DNA of 64,000 nt from Bolinopsis microptera (lineage: Eukaryota > Ctenophora > Tentaculata > Lobata > Bolinopsidae): assembly GCF_026151205.1 (NCBI RefSeq), contig NC_087072.1:3801375-3865374 (forward strand), given 5' to 3'. The notes below the pieces were generated by a model. It searched no databases. It was not told where the DNA came from and saw only the letters and a program-made list of their open reading frames with translations. The translations under genes and the position numbers were made by a program. Every line of letters begins with the position of its first letter. Position 1 is the first letter of the stretch. Shown here in pieces: positions 1-16,798 of the stretch.

Positions 1-1203
1 ATAAATATATCCTTGTTATGAAAAAATAAGAAACGAAATTTTCAAATTTACTCATTTAAAAGTTTTTACACATAACATTAAACAAAGTGAGTACAATTTC
101 ATTCCTCTTGGGACTTTATAAATCACAGAACTTGCAAAGTTAAACAATTTGACATTGCACATTGTTGGCAACACTGTACCTTGTAACCAGTTTGATCAGC
201 ACTCAAATGGAGTTTCATACAAGCGTGAGGCGGTTGTATCGGAAGCTTCGACATGAAAATTGGGATCTTAGCATTGATTTGACCACATTTTAACTGTTAA
301 CAAGAACTATAAATGCAGATCTTTATATGTGGAAGCATTGTAGAGTCGATGATGCAAATATTGTTGAATTGCACCTTACTGCAACCAACATTAATAGGGT
401 TTCAGCATTAACATTGCAATATACTTTCTTCAGTTCGGTTGATCGGGAGCTGCAAGCTTAATGTTTGCCGTATTGTCTTTTAATAATCGCACACAATGCC
501 AATGGTAGGGTCGGTCAGTTGAATACTGATAAATCATAAAATAATCATTGCAAAAAACGGTCACTGGCGCAATAAATGTGGCCGCAATAAAGGGATTTAA
601 CTTTACTCACAAAATATTGTTGTGCATAAAATCTTAATCGTACTTCTCAATTCATTATTAATTCTAAGTCATATTGAAGATGTGACGGGAAAATTAACCG
701 TCTCGAAACACACTTTTTATGTCAGGCCTTAATAAGTTAAATAAAAGAGAATAACTCAACTGTACAATAGTAGAATCTAACCCAATAAATAAGGTGTGGT
801 ACAATATCTTAATAAAAAAGTATAAACCCTGAAGTTCAGCGCCAAACCGGTAAAGAAGTAGACACTCGACAATAATCCTGTGCACCCAATAATTGTTCCT
901 CTCAAGCACATTCTCTACGCGGTATAAAAGTCATCGATCAGAACTACCACAATATTGTTTAAACATTAAACTAAAACATATATCAGTACAAAATAATCTT
1001 CCAGTTTATTTATATTGTTGAATATTACATTCAATTTGTATTTTCAAGGAACTGAAACAATAAGAAATAAAACGTAAATATAACGTAGAAAACTAAAATT
1101 TCTCTTTCGGTAAAACGATCACCAAATCTACGATTACAGCAATATGCTCCCCGTTAAATCAAAAGAGACATGATCAATTAATGCCCTTCAATTGTCATCA
1201 CAA
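1..1203. other. no gene recognised
   Basis: AT-rich sequence downstream of the ZFAND4 stop codon. Short open frames on the minus strand here (for example 694-909) have no recognisable family features. The part nearest 1204 is probably ZFAND4 3' UTR. Confidence 0.5.
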
Positions 1204-4200
1204 TCATATCTTAGGTAATTTAGGGGCGGTTACAACCGGATTGTTTTGTTCGAGAATTTTGCGACCAGCAGCTTTATAGTCATAGGGGCATTTGTGTACC
1301 TCCGCATATCGGTGAATAGCACAGAACGTCCCTTCGCAATGACATGTATATGTGGTAGCAAGTCCAGTTTTCTTACGACAGAAGTTGCACCGGGTGGTAC
1401 TCTTTTTCTTTCCCGAAAGCACCTTAGATTTGATCGCAACCGGTGGTAGTCTGTTAGTAGGAAGAGGGGAAGCTGGCGGCGATGCAGATCCTTGTCTCGA
1501 TAAAACTTGAAGTGTTCGTAAGTTCTTTCGATCTGAGGAATTCAAACGATGCACAACCGGCTTCCTACCTTCACTGTTCTTAATATCACGTGCCGTGACG
1601 TGGTTTGTACGCGTGTTTATGTCGTAAGTCACGTGTTTCTTAATCTTGCTGGCACTCTCAGAGGCTGGAATCTTGTTATGTGATATACGAGATGATATTC
1701 TGGCCGATACCTCTCGTGAGGCACTCAATATCTCGTTCGTTGACACGTGCCTCTTATCAGTATCATTTTGTTTCAGATACGTCATTGGATCAGACGCGGA
1801 GTCCTTTTTCTCTTGAGTATACCTCTTGTAATGACTTATTCTCTCGTTATCTACGATACTTTTAGCTGATACAGGAACACTGCTGGACTGTTTCTCAGGA
1901 GACTTGATGTTGGCAAGAGGTTTAGCAGACGATACACGAGATTTGGAGGGGATGCTTTCGAACGAGGCAGCGGATGGTTTGTGAGATATTATGCTCTCAG
2001 ATGCTTTACTCTTGTCGTTGGAAACAGTACGAGTTATCTTAGGAAGTTGTCTGGATCTACCAGAGAGTGGAGGTAAAATCTCTTCTGAAGTGTTTGCCTT
2101 TGTAGCCACGTCCTCTATCTTACTGTACATCCTGACGAAGAAATTGGGTTATCTCCGGAAACTGACTTTGGGAAATAAATTGTCAAATAAGCAGTCAAAT
2201 TCAGTAAAGGCAACACTAAGTGAACTGAAGCTACAGTAAAGTACAAACCTGCGACGAATCATCCCGCTGCTGACAGTTGCAAGAGCTCTAGGTGAGTTTA
2301 AATCAGAGGGAGGTCTAGGAGTCCGATGGGGAGGGAGGGGCCCCATTGGGGGCCGTGGTGGGGGGCTCGGTTTCAGCGCTTCATGCTTACTCTTCGGTAC
2401 GGGCTATTCGTAGGGAAGTTAATGTTATTATTATTCTTAATTTATTAACTACTATTATGTTATCCATAAATTCAAAGGGAGTTAGCAATGTTCTATTTGT
2501 TATATAATGTTTTATTTGTAGTCCAGTGTTTGCCAGCTATCAGTGTATACTAACATTCTGATTCATTGAAGAACTGCGCGCCGCGCGCGTGTAAACTGAA
2601 GGAAAAACAAAATTGATTCAGTAAGAGTTTGTGATTACCGCGCGTTACGTAAAGTAAGTCACATGCAGGTACTGGCACACAATCCCTGGATGGCGTGTAC
2701 GTGACAAATCCGTGACCAAAGTTATTAACTAATAACTAGTATTAAACCTTTTTGTTGGAATTCAGAACTCTCATCTTGGCTTTTAAATTCCGGACTTTGT
2801 CTCTCATTGCGGCATTTTCTGAAGATCTCTCCTCCATTGAACTATCCTCATCTTCATCGTATAGATTGTACATAGAGTTGCCACTGCAAGTGAGATCACA
2901 TTGAATATTATAAATTGTGCAGTAGACAAAAATAACGAACAGGAAATAATTATGATTCCGTCTCCGTATCAGCGATGAAAACATGCGTGATACATTTTAA
3001 ATTCTGTACCAAAATTGGTCGTCCTCTTCATCATATCCTCAAATGTTTCAGTTAAAGTCAGAATCCGAAAACTACCAATTAGCCCTTAACAGTAACTTTC
3101 ACGACACCAGATTTCTGTGTAACGGGGCCGTTCCAATAATTACCTGAGTGATTCAGAGAGTGGTGTCAAAGTACCGTCTCCTCTGTCAATGACACGGAAG
3201 AAGTTCAGTTGGTCTCCGTCTCTGTGATAATGACGTGATTAGATATGTAATGATGTAATTAGTAGATACGTCAAGACCCAAGGGGGAGCGGTTCTTTGAT
3301 TTCACCCTTAATTCTTCAGAATTTACTGCCCAAACTACACTGCGTGCCAGTTATAGGAGACACTTTGAAATTGAAGATGCCACAACAATGAATCGAATTT
3401 ATTACACTCAAGGGATTTATCAATGTGGTGCACACTGCACATAATCCACTGCGAACATAATATAACTGTATCATATGGATCTGTAAATCTGGGATAAAAA
3501 CTGTGGCGAGACAGGTTTTTACGATGAAATGTAACCAGTAACTGAGTAATGAGGTAACCACCTGAACAGTAAAACGGTAACTTGTGTGCTGTCACTAGTA
3601 GGTAGATCGTTCCACATATCATCCCCATTTGCCTCTACATAATCTATGACCTCCTGAAGGGAAGGATCCTCCAGAACTACCCGTCTTGTACTGATTGGTC
3701 CACCTCGCATAGCTAATACCAGCTGCAGACAGCTTCCGTGTGAAATCCTGGGATAGTAACATTCGGTTACCTCGCAGATATATATATATACAGATATATA
3801 GGGAGTAGTTTAACTTTACAATTACACAACAAAGGATCCGACAAACGTAAGTTCGCGTGAGTAGAAAAACTGCATACAAATGTTACTGTTTTTATCTTAT
3901 TTTATCGCATAGCCAATATGCATTATAAGTGCTGCTATCAGTTAAACGAAGTACGAACTGACAAGCAAGGATAAGATCCAAGAGTTATCAAATTCCATGA
4001 GCTTCAGATAATTCTAACAGAAAATCTAGGGAATGCTAGATAAACACTTAGATTAGGATTTTCTCCTCCTTTTAGTAGAAGAATCCATGTTTGTATTATG
4101 AAACTAAATAATTATATTCGTCTAAATGCTCATAAGCGTATTATATTATATTATGACCTACTGGTATGACGTTGTACAGGGTGGCCCATAAGTGACTACC

Positions 4201-7200
4201 CACACGCAACCTCTTAATAACTCACGTAATTCGTCTCCAAATTGCACTAAAATTTCAGAGATTATAGATATGGGTCAAACTTAGATTTCCTGAAAGTTTC
4301 GTAAGCCACGCCCAATTACAGTGGGCGTGGCGTGACACTCCCTCTTTTTCACTATTGTCTTCATAAAATGAGAACGCTTTAAGCTAAGAACTCAAAATTT
4401 TTTGCACACATTTGGCTTGATAATTGAAAACCTTTCCCAAAGTTTCAAGTTCATTGGTTAAAATATGGCTAAGTTATGACCATTTCAAAACTCATCGGAT
4501 ACGTGATCCGAGCACTCAGTCAGTGATCTCGTCACTTGGTTAATGGCCTGTTTGGCTCACATGCACCGCTTGATTGGTTGCAGCCTGCTTATGGGCCGGC
4601 CTATACAGCTGACAGCACCTAAAACGCTATCACACGAATTTATGGTGGTGTCACCATTTCAGGGCTTGTTAGCCCTGCTAGTCACAGGTTCCTTACAATC
4701 AATAAAAAGGAATGAACCATCCATTGAATCATCGAAAATGGTTCACTATCCTCCCTTTACTGCAGAACAACGATTGTTCGTCTACCTGAAGAAAGAAAAT
4801 GGGGAGTTCTGGGGATGTTGTAGTAACAACACCTTTACTCTTCGGCCAACTTATAACGTCAAAGATTTTGTTTGTTCGTGGCGGCACAATGTTGGCCCCC
4901 AGAAAGTATAAAATATTCAAGTCAGTGTTGCAGTATTAGCATATTATGCATGTACTCAGCATATTGACATGATTGTAGAGAGGAAACATGTGTGCAGTGT
5001 GATCAATGATCATGGACTATGTACGAGTTCAACATATGGACTATAATTATGTACGGTAAGATAACTGTAAAATTATTATTTATAATCAAATTAATATCTT
5101 AACTAGATGTCGGCTCAGGGTCTAGCTGTTAAACGGTAGTTTTGGTTATTGGATGTAGGTCTTACCTGGGACTACAGTGATTATACTTGTTGTGCTGCAA
5201 GTTGAACAAACTATCAATAAAACTACATATCAACAAATCTTATAGAACCTTATGGAACCTTATGGAACCTAATAGAACATTATAGAACCTTCAAGAAGGT
5301 TCCGTGCAAAACAATTTAAAGTTGACTTTCAGTTCTATAAAAAAATTGAGAGATTATATTAGCAATCCGAATATTACATTATGTTAGCACTTACGGTAAA
5401 TTCGTCTGGCTAATGGATCTGCCTTATGAATGTTCTGGAAGTATAGGACTGCGGCACGAATATATTTACACAATACACATTGAGGGTCCGAGGGGGGGGG
5501 GGGGGGGGGCTTAATTTCATTAACCAAGGAAATTTAGTTCATGATGTTTATGAAAAAGAAGGCTGGGATTAGAGATCTACCGGGTGATTTTTCACCTCAC
5601 TTAAGAACATTGATCCTAACCAAAGATATGAATTCAATGTAAATGATCGACAACATTTGATAGTCTTCCCCCGGTACCCTTACAAGTCCATTACTGATTT
5701 CATATTGCGCAACAGAGATCTTATTATTATAACATCAAAATATCTATCAAATTTGCTCATCTCTAATCTCTACAGTACTATTCATTATGAACCATTACGG
5801 TCATCAGATCACATCCAGCACTGTGAGGACATGCGTGCACGATAAGTCGCAACTCTTTTGAATTACAATCTGCTTTTGTCAGTTATTTTCTTCACTCACG
5901 TAACCTCACATTACAGAAGCTTGTTCATTTAACCACCAAACAGGAAAGATAGACCGATGAGATTTTACCGTGCTAGAGAAGTCGATCGTGAGCATGCTTT
6001 TTAAAAGAATATCAATAGAAATGTAGATCTCACAAGCATTCACCTCATCTGACTGTAACATTTAAAAGGTCCCGCACATGACACGAAGAATAGTTTCCTG
6101 TTTTTCTTTTTCCTTCACACGTGCATAACTCAGACTCTATCTTACTAAAAACTCTTCGTCACGATCACGTGTGTGCGTTTAATAATCTGTAACAGGAAAA
6201 GAAACGAAATCCACATGATCATTCAAAACAGCATGCATAAGATTGATAAAACTTGTGATATATTACGTTGACTGTGATATAAATATAATCACATGTTATT
6301 GTTGAATTATTAAAAGTAGTTGGCGATCTATAAAGGAAATTATTGTTGTGATGATCAGCTACAATCATATGACTCTGTTTAAAAATTTTAGAACTGCGGC
6401 CGCGGTGCGTTTTGATAGATCTTACATTAACATAACATGCGAATAGAAAAATAAAGAACACTCCAGTTAAAGAACAATTTACCACGAGATATTATATTTA
6501 TATTATTATAAATAATATCTTGTGATATTTATAATATCACGAGATAATAAAGCTTGTTAGAAATAATATTAGAATTAAACGTACGTAAATAAAGAAATAC
6601 AAATATGGAGCAACTAGATTATCAGGATCTATATTTTGATAGATCGTGAAAATTCCAATTTAATCCAGAATTCAAACTTACAAGCACACTGAACAGTTTA
6701 TTTTACATCCCTCACCACAAGCAGCCTAAGATAATTTCGTGCGCATTTATCAACTTTCAGTAAAATATGTTTTAATTTCTTAAACACGGGTTAATGAGTT
6801 TTAACAAAGCAGCATCAAAGCATAGGATTGCTTTGTAGAATAAAGGAATGTGAACACTAAAGCTTCCAGTGATTCAATACCGGAAAACTGACCAAGCAAT
6901 TGAGAACATGCATCCTAACATTTCTAACTTCCTATGATGTTTTCAAATAAGGTTCCGTATTAGGTATACTATTAGTTATAAGCCGGTTTAGGGGGTTTTC
7001 TTAGCTGACACCGGCTTGTTTAGCATGTACACTGTTCAGCGTGATTAAGAAATATTAATGTAACTGTTTCGGCATTGCACGGTACAGCTATTTTACAAAG
7101 AAGAAAAGTAACTTTGTACGCCTCGTAATAATTTTGCAAAAATGTAGAATTAATACACTGAAATTTTATCCAGTCACGCACTGAAGTTGGACATTTTAAG

Positions 7201-9441
7201 TTTGCAAAAGATAAAATTTGCCGAACTTCGGTATACGTTAATCAACGTGCAGGAAGGAAGTGCAGGATATATTGGAACCAGGTTACCATAACATATCTTC
7301 AACTTATTCCTTACTAGAAACCCGTCACTGAAAACGGAACTTAAGCTGAAAAATTTTAAAATCACTAATCAGTAATAATATAATGTTTTAATTTTTCTTT
7401 ATCATATAAACATGACAATCTTGAGGATGACCTGATAAATCTTCAATCTTCATTTAATTGGCTTGATGTAGAGAAAAGGATAGTATTATCCTAGTTATAT
7501 CTAACAAATCCTTGCTAGGATAAGCACCAACTTATCTGCAAGACAGGTTCTCACATCTTCTAAAAAGAGCTTTATATTTTTGTAATTAACGTCGGAGGTG
7601 AAGGAAAATCGACGTTAGAAGAGTGTAATTTTTTTAAATTTAGCACCACATCAAAATAGCAACATCATTTTTTAATCGCCCCCTAATCTCTATGACATGT
7701 TTCATGTCCTGTTGGCTGTTAGCGGTAGAACACACATATGTAGTCAGCTAATAGATTACCACCATTCCGTAGAAATCAGCGGAGGTTTTAACAAGAAATA
7801 TCTCACGCAGAATGTAAAACTCTGTAAGACTTCTCAATCTTTAACAAGGATTAAACACTTCAATCAACGAGTAATGATAATTCTTATAGAATTTCTTACA
7901 GCTTGAGATGGACAAATCTAGTTCGTCTTTGAACTGAGAAACAAGGAAAGTCACAGGATTCTCAATGACAATGCGGACAAGGATTGAACCAAATATAACA
8001 GTGCACTTGTATATAAGTCTAGTATTATAGTTTTTAGAGTCCCTTTTGTTGGCTAAATTATTTTTGCTCTTCAATACCGCGGTGGCAAGGGCCATGGCCA
8101 GGGAGAAACATTCGCCGAACCTTGGACGCCAAAATGTAATTTACCTTCGAATTGAATGACATAACAATAAAATTATAGAGAAAATTGTTTCGGATGAGCA
8201 AATTCGGTTACTCGGTAACAACTTTATTATTTCTAGTGTTACAAGATTATTATGTTTTTTGGGGGTCGTAGATCGACAACCCGAATGCCACCGTACCTGC
8301 ATCCAGGTAGCTTTGGGAAGGCGATTATTTATGCTACATAATATAATCCACTATAACGTAGGTAGCCTAAATGGGAATTCCAACAAGATAAACCGTCATC
8401 AAACCCGGGGAATTTTATCATCTTAGGTGCTGTTGCAATAAACCGAGTGCAAACTATTCCCATTCACTTAAAAGATAATTACTACCTTAACCAGTGTTAA
8501 GTGATATCGAATGAAATATGTTGACTGTTAATTGCTTTTATGTATTCCAACAATTCATTTTATTTAACCGTTCCAAGGAAACAAAAACCATAATTACAAT
8601 TTGCATTCCGAATAAACTAAATATGTGTATGAATCAGACTGCTCAATTACTTACCCATAGTCGTGCAAATAAAAGTCATCTTCAAGTTCAATATTCTTCC
8701 ATATCAAATGCTGTTGAGCAATTGGTATACCTGAAAAAAAGAACGCATGAAAAATAAAATAAAATTCTGGCACTACATATAGCACCACATAACAAAAGAT
8801 CAAAGTTCGGATCGGTGTTTGTACAACATCAAATGAATCCAGCTTGATAGTCTCATTGTCAAATCACTCAGTTACAGTTAAATTCAGGTATTGATACTTG
8901 TTTGAAAGCCTCGTAAAAGAATGAAATTAAGAAATATCTGGATACTGGAATATCTAAGAAATTTTTCTTCGATATTATTCATGCCCATGCCAGTAAAAAA
9001 AGATTAGAGATCACAGAAAATAATTTAACTTTCACCAAAATATTGTTTTCCAAATTCGAAATTAGCATAAGTAATCAACAGTCTAAGATAGTATAGACTA
9101 GGGTTATTGTGGAGAGGCCATCTAGGTTATATTCATTTTGGTACGTGAAAGCCATTAGCTCTCAGCAGCGACCACTCAAATCGTTGGATCAATATCGCGT
9201 GGTCAAACGAATTTGACCCATCTGGCCTCTTCACCACTATAATGTAAAATTGATCATTCGTGCTAATTGGAATTAGGAAGAGAAAATTATGGTGCAAGTA
9301 TCCAAGTAAAAGTCTATATTTAAAGGGTTTAAAGTTACCTTCAAGGCGCTGTATTTTCTGTTTAACACTAATGACAGTTTCGAAAGGGCTGACTCTGAGC
9401 TCAAAGGAGGTTCCCGCGAGTGTTTCAATAGATATTTCCAT
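1204..9441 (-). CDS. ZFAND4: ZFAND4: ubiquitin-like plus AN1 zinc-finger protein
   Basis: Seven coding exons (minus strand): 9339-9441, 8655-8730, 3562-3747, 3144-3221, 2748-2883, 2249-2403, 1204-2131. All junctions are GT-AG, the phases are consistent, and the sum is 1662 nt (553 aa). Exons 1-3 encode an N-terminal ubiquitin-like domain starting MEISIETLAGTSFELRVSPF and ending in LVLAMRGG. A conserved middle part (GDQLNFF, RGDGTLTPLSES, NSMYN, NLKAKM) follows, then a long Ser/Lys-rich linker. The C-terminal AN1 finger is CNFCRKKTGL...CHCEGTFCAIHRYAEVHKC, and the last residues APKLPKI are those I recall from vertebrate ZFAND4. The segment that I recall in the human protein between LTPLSDS and SGGSMYN is absent here: exons 4 and 5 join directly in matching phase. 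The gene faces the polyubiquitin gene head to head. The family's molecular role is poorly known, probably ubiquitin-linked protein handling. Exon 2 is the smallest and is supported by GIPIAQQHLIW and strong splice sites. Confidence 0.9.
4174..4950 (+). mobile_element. decayed DNA-transposon fragment (mariner/IS630-like, tentative)
   Basis: The left edge reads CAGGGTGGCCCATAAGTG, the kind of terminus seen on many invertebrate DDE transposons of the mariner/IS630 group. Downstream, 4738-4911 encodes a fragment beginning MVHYPPFTAEQRLFVY, which resembles the helix-turn-helix start of such transposases. The frame then decays (WGCCSNNTFTLRPTY) and no catalytic DDE/D region follows. I did not find a matching inverted terminus on the right, so the right boundary is only approximate. 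Confidence 0.4.
5241..5291. repeat. short tandem repeat, about 10-11 bp unit
   Basis: About five imperfect copies of a unit like TATGGAACCT / TATAGAACCT in a row, inside ZFAND4 intron 2. Confidence 0.7.
5492..5509. repeat. G18 homopolymer
   Basis: Uninterrupted run of 18 G in an otherwise AT-rich intron. It can form a quadruplex, and its length may be inaccurate in the assembly. Confidence 0.85.
6484..6550. repeat. AT-rich inverted repeat
   Basis: ACGAGATATTAT on the left is mirrored by ATAATATCACGAGATAATA-type sequence on the right, with further AT palindromes between. It may be a foldback/MITE remnant or simple AT-rich sequence. Confidence 0.4.
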
Positions 9442-10744
9442 AAAAAGTTAAGTGAGATGCAGTTTAATAGTGCCGTAGCCCTGAAATAATAAACCTGATC
9501 TTAGGTTAGTTTAAATTAGTCTTAAATTGGTTACTAAAGAGAACAGAAAACCTAATGACATTTCTACAGAACAATTTTCAGTAATTTCTTATTTATAAGC
9601 TAAAGCAATAGCATACCAGTGGCAGTAAAGAGTTAAGAAATTAAGTGTCCAATGCAAAGCTCCATTCACCCAGTTTAGAGAAACTGATCATAATATGTGC
9701 ATACTGAATAACCTAAAGATAAGAGTTAAGTTTAAAACTTCGCAAACAACCATTCAAGGCAATGAAAATACACAGTTGTATGTGAATGAAATAAGTCATC
9801 GGCAAATGAAAAGCGTCTAAACCTAACGCTCATCTAATTTTAGTTTAGGGTCGGCACGCCAAAGTCGATGATGATAGAGAAGACAAGGACTTATGAGTGG
9901 TTTTCACGTCACCGACTGGGCTCTACATCGAATACTAGCATTTATCAACTAGCAGATCATTAATCATACACAAAGCCCAAAACTTAAAAGTAATTATACG
10001 AGCAAATGGATGTTGAGTAGAAACCAAACACATCTCCAATAACAAAAAAGTACGGAGAATGTACAGAAGAGATTATTTATATACTCGACAGTGATGGCCG
10101 TTTTAATCAAGTTGACCCCTGTGGTCAACACGAGGCACATTCGTAATCATATGGCAATATCCAAGCAACACCTCCGCAATATTTGGAAGAGCTCCGCGCT
10201 AGAATTATTTCCAGCGCAGCTGTAAAATTGCGCGGCTGCAGCCTAATGCCAAGATATAACTGAAAACGAAGGTAAAACACCAAATAAATGGTGGCAGCAT
10301 TCAAAATGTTACTGTTACTTTTAAAAACCAAATGAACGATTGACTAAAAATTATATAATATCATAAATAGATTATAAATTTAATGAATGATTTTGAATGT
10401 GCCAATTATTTTATGGTTAAAATAAATAATTTAAAATTTTAAAATTATGATTGCGTGGTTCCAAAACAAAAAATACTGTAACGAATGCTAACAAATGACA
10501 TAAAAGTTTATAAAAGGGCTAAAATATTTATAAAATGATTTTCGAGTTGGGACAGTTTTTAAAGTCAGTTGAATTTAAGATTCGAATTTAAAATCAATTG
10601 CAAATCGACTGTTGACAAGTTTACCAAATTATATGCGCGGCGCGCAATAGTATGTCATGAAATGGTGGTCGCAGATCAAAACTGTACCTATATACCTACC
10701 AACGTATTTTTGTTACATCACGTGATAGTCAGACGCTCGTATTG

Positions 10745-10773
10745 TCCAATCACGGCCTTCGAAGATATATAAG
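10745..10773 (+). promoter_or_regulatory. polyubiquitin core promoter (CCAAT box and TATA box)
   Basis: A CCAAT box (10746-10750) is followed by TATATAAG (10766-10773), about 90 bp before the polyubiquitin start codon at 10864. Both are correctly oriented for plus-strand transcription. Further upstream the DNA runs for about 1.3 kb to the divergent ZFAND4 start. I see no heat-shock element with the canonical spacing. Confidence 0.65.
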
Positions 10774-10797
10774 AATTGCTCGAACATCCATTTTTAA

Positions 10798-14908
<4,111 letters not shown>

Positions 14909-16798
14909 CTTCCACTTGGTATTGTCTACTATCCGTTCTCTACCAAAAATCTAGAAGTAAAAGAGCACTTAATTGGAGAACTGCATTTATCAACATTTTT
15001 GTTATCTTTGTTTGTGACTGACTTTCCTAGATTTTAGAATTCCTTAAATCTAAACGAAATTTACCAGGCTTGGTCTAGCTGTTTTTTTCCCAAGATTTTA
15101 TTTTGGCATGGTTTATGAATTAATTGTTAACATGATGTATGTTTATTTGACCTAGCCTGGAGGGTATTTATCTTTCTTTTGGTAATTTGAATCAACATTT
15201 CAAGTAAATTTTTGTCCGACCAGGTTCGGAGTTTTCATTTCTATTATTTTGTATCGATAAAATATTTGATAGCAGGAAGTTGTCTTTATCTTATTGGTAC
15301 CAAATGTAAATGTTTCAAAATCTGAATTTTTCCCTAATTAGCAATTCTTGTGTCTCATTTCTTCTATTTATCCGTGTTTCGGATTCTATTTCCTGCTTCG
15401 GTTCGGACACCGACTGCCGCTGTACAGTTCGTCGGTTTTTTTCGATCGCCTAGACTAACTATAACATAATGCAAAAAAAGAACTGATATTATTGGTTCAG
15501 AATTAGTTACATCAATTTCTGCTGGCAATCCGTGAATGAGGATGAATTCCGGCCGTGTCCACTCACTCAATTCGTTGTAATAGAAGTGATCTGAAATACA
15601 CTTGAGACTTCGCCACTTGGGGTGGAGATAACGATTGTACGGACGGAGTCTTCTCCGATTGCTATGTACATTTTCTTGATAGGCATGTTAGTAGTTCACA
15701 GTGGTTGTGCGTAAGTCGTGCCGGCTTCACTAAATCTGGTAGCTGTGTACATTTGTGCAGTAAACAGTTGGCTCGTCTACAAGGGTCACTCAAATGAGGT
15801 GCAAAACTGAACCTTACAGTTTTCCCCAGGCAATATTCAAAAATTTTAGCGCAACGGAAAATCGATGACGAAAACGGTTCAGGAAAATATCACATGCACA
15901 GGGGTAAGGTACCATCTGATCTACATGAACACTCAATCTGCGCTTTCCCTGAAGTCCTACTGTATTATATTGGTGGTACTAAAGGCACGTAAATGGCTCG
16001 ATTTGTAACATTTTCCCTACTTCTACTCCGGTGTGCCACTACTGCACATCAGCCGTGAAGACTGAAGATGGCACCACCCGGTAATGGCACCATAGCCTCG
16101 TACCAACGGTAATTGGTGATCAGTGGGATACCTTTGTTGTTTGCCAACGTCACAATCTTTAAGTTTAAGACGCCCCCAATATCAAACGGATTTCGGTTCC
16201 AGAAAGTGAAGAAATGGGGCAAAATTAAAACATTAATATTGCAAAACAATTTCAAACCAATACAAATTACTGTCTGGTTTTCCAAATCTTTCGAATTTTC
16301 GTTCAAAACAATAAACATGGCAGCTGAAAAACAGGATAAAACCCCGAAATTAGTGCTGCTTTGCTAGTACACAAAGATGTTGTTAGTGTTACAAAAGGTG
16401 ACAATTTGTATAAAAATACAAATCAGAGGCTTTATATAAATAAAGCGGGTACAATATGCCCAGTTCTACATAATATAGTTCTCTACCTAGGGATTTATCT
16501 ATACAATTAATAATGTATTGTGAGTGTCCCTCATACATTCTAATCATACGTGTTAGTCATGTAGTCAGCCAAAATGGAAGGTTACCTCATCTTTTAACTT
16601 AATTAAAATAATAAATTGTCTTTAATTACTTAAATCACGTGCCCCAATGATCTCATCCGTTTTCTCACATGACTGTGAATCATGTGTCTGTCTTGAAAGT
16701 GTTATGTTTTACTCAACTGATTAGTCGACTTAACAAGTCGCACCTGAGTGCTTGATGATATTAACATGCTTTTATATTTATTATAGCTCACAACAATC
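14909..16798. other. intergenic, polyubiquitin 3' UTR and SSU72 upstream region
   Basis: No conserved coding region recognised. A short frame near 16317 (MAAEKQDKTPK then stop) is not needed for SSU72. The SSU72 start lies just after a TTATAG acceptor-like site near 16785, so an upstream untranslated exon is possible. Confidence 0.5.

Larger units (their letters stand above)
3748..8654 (-). other. ZFAND4 intron 2 (4.9 kb)
   Basis: Intron bounded by a GTAAGT donor just below 8655 and a CCCAG acceptor just above 3747. It carries a DNA-transposon relic near 4.17-4.95 kb, a short AGAACCTTATGG-like repeat near 5.24 kb, an 18-nt G run near 5.5 kb and an AT-rich inverted repeat near 6.5 kb. No other exon of ZFAND4 is needed for a continuous reading frame. 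Confidence 0.75.

Noticed and set aside
10741-10790. Heat-shock element in the polyubiquitin promoter
   Set aside because: TTCGAAGA lacks the two-base spacing between GAA/TTC units needed for a canonical element.
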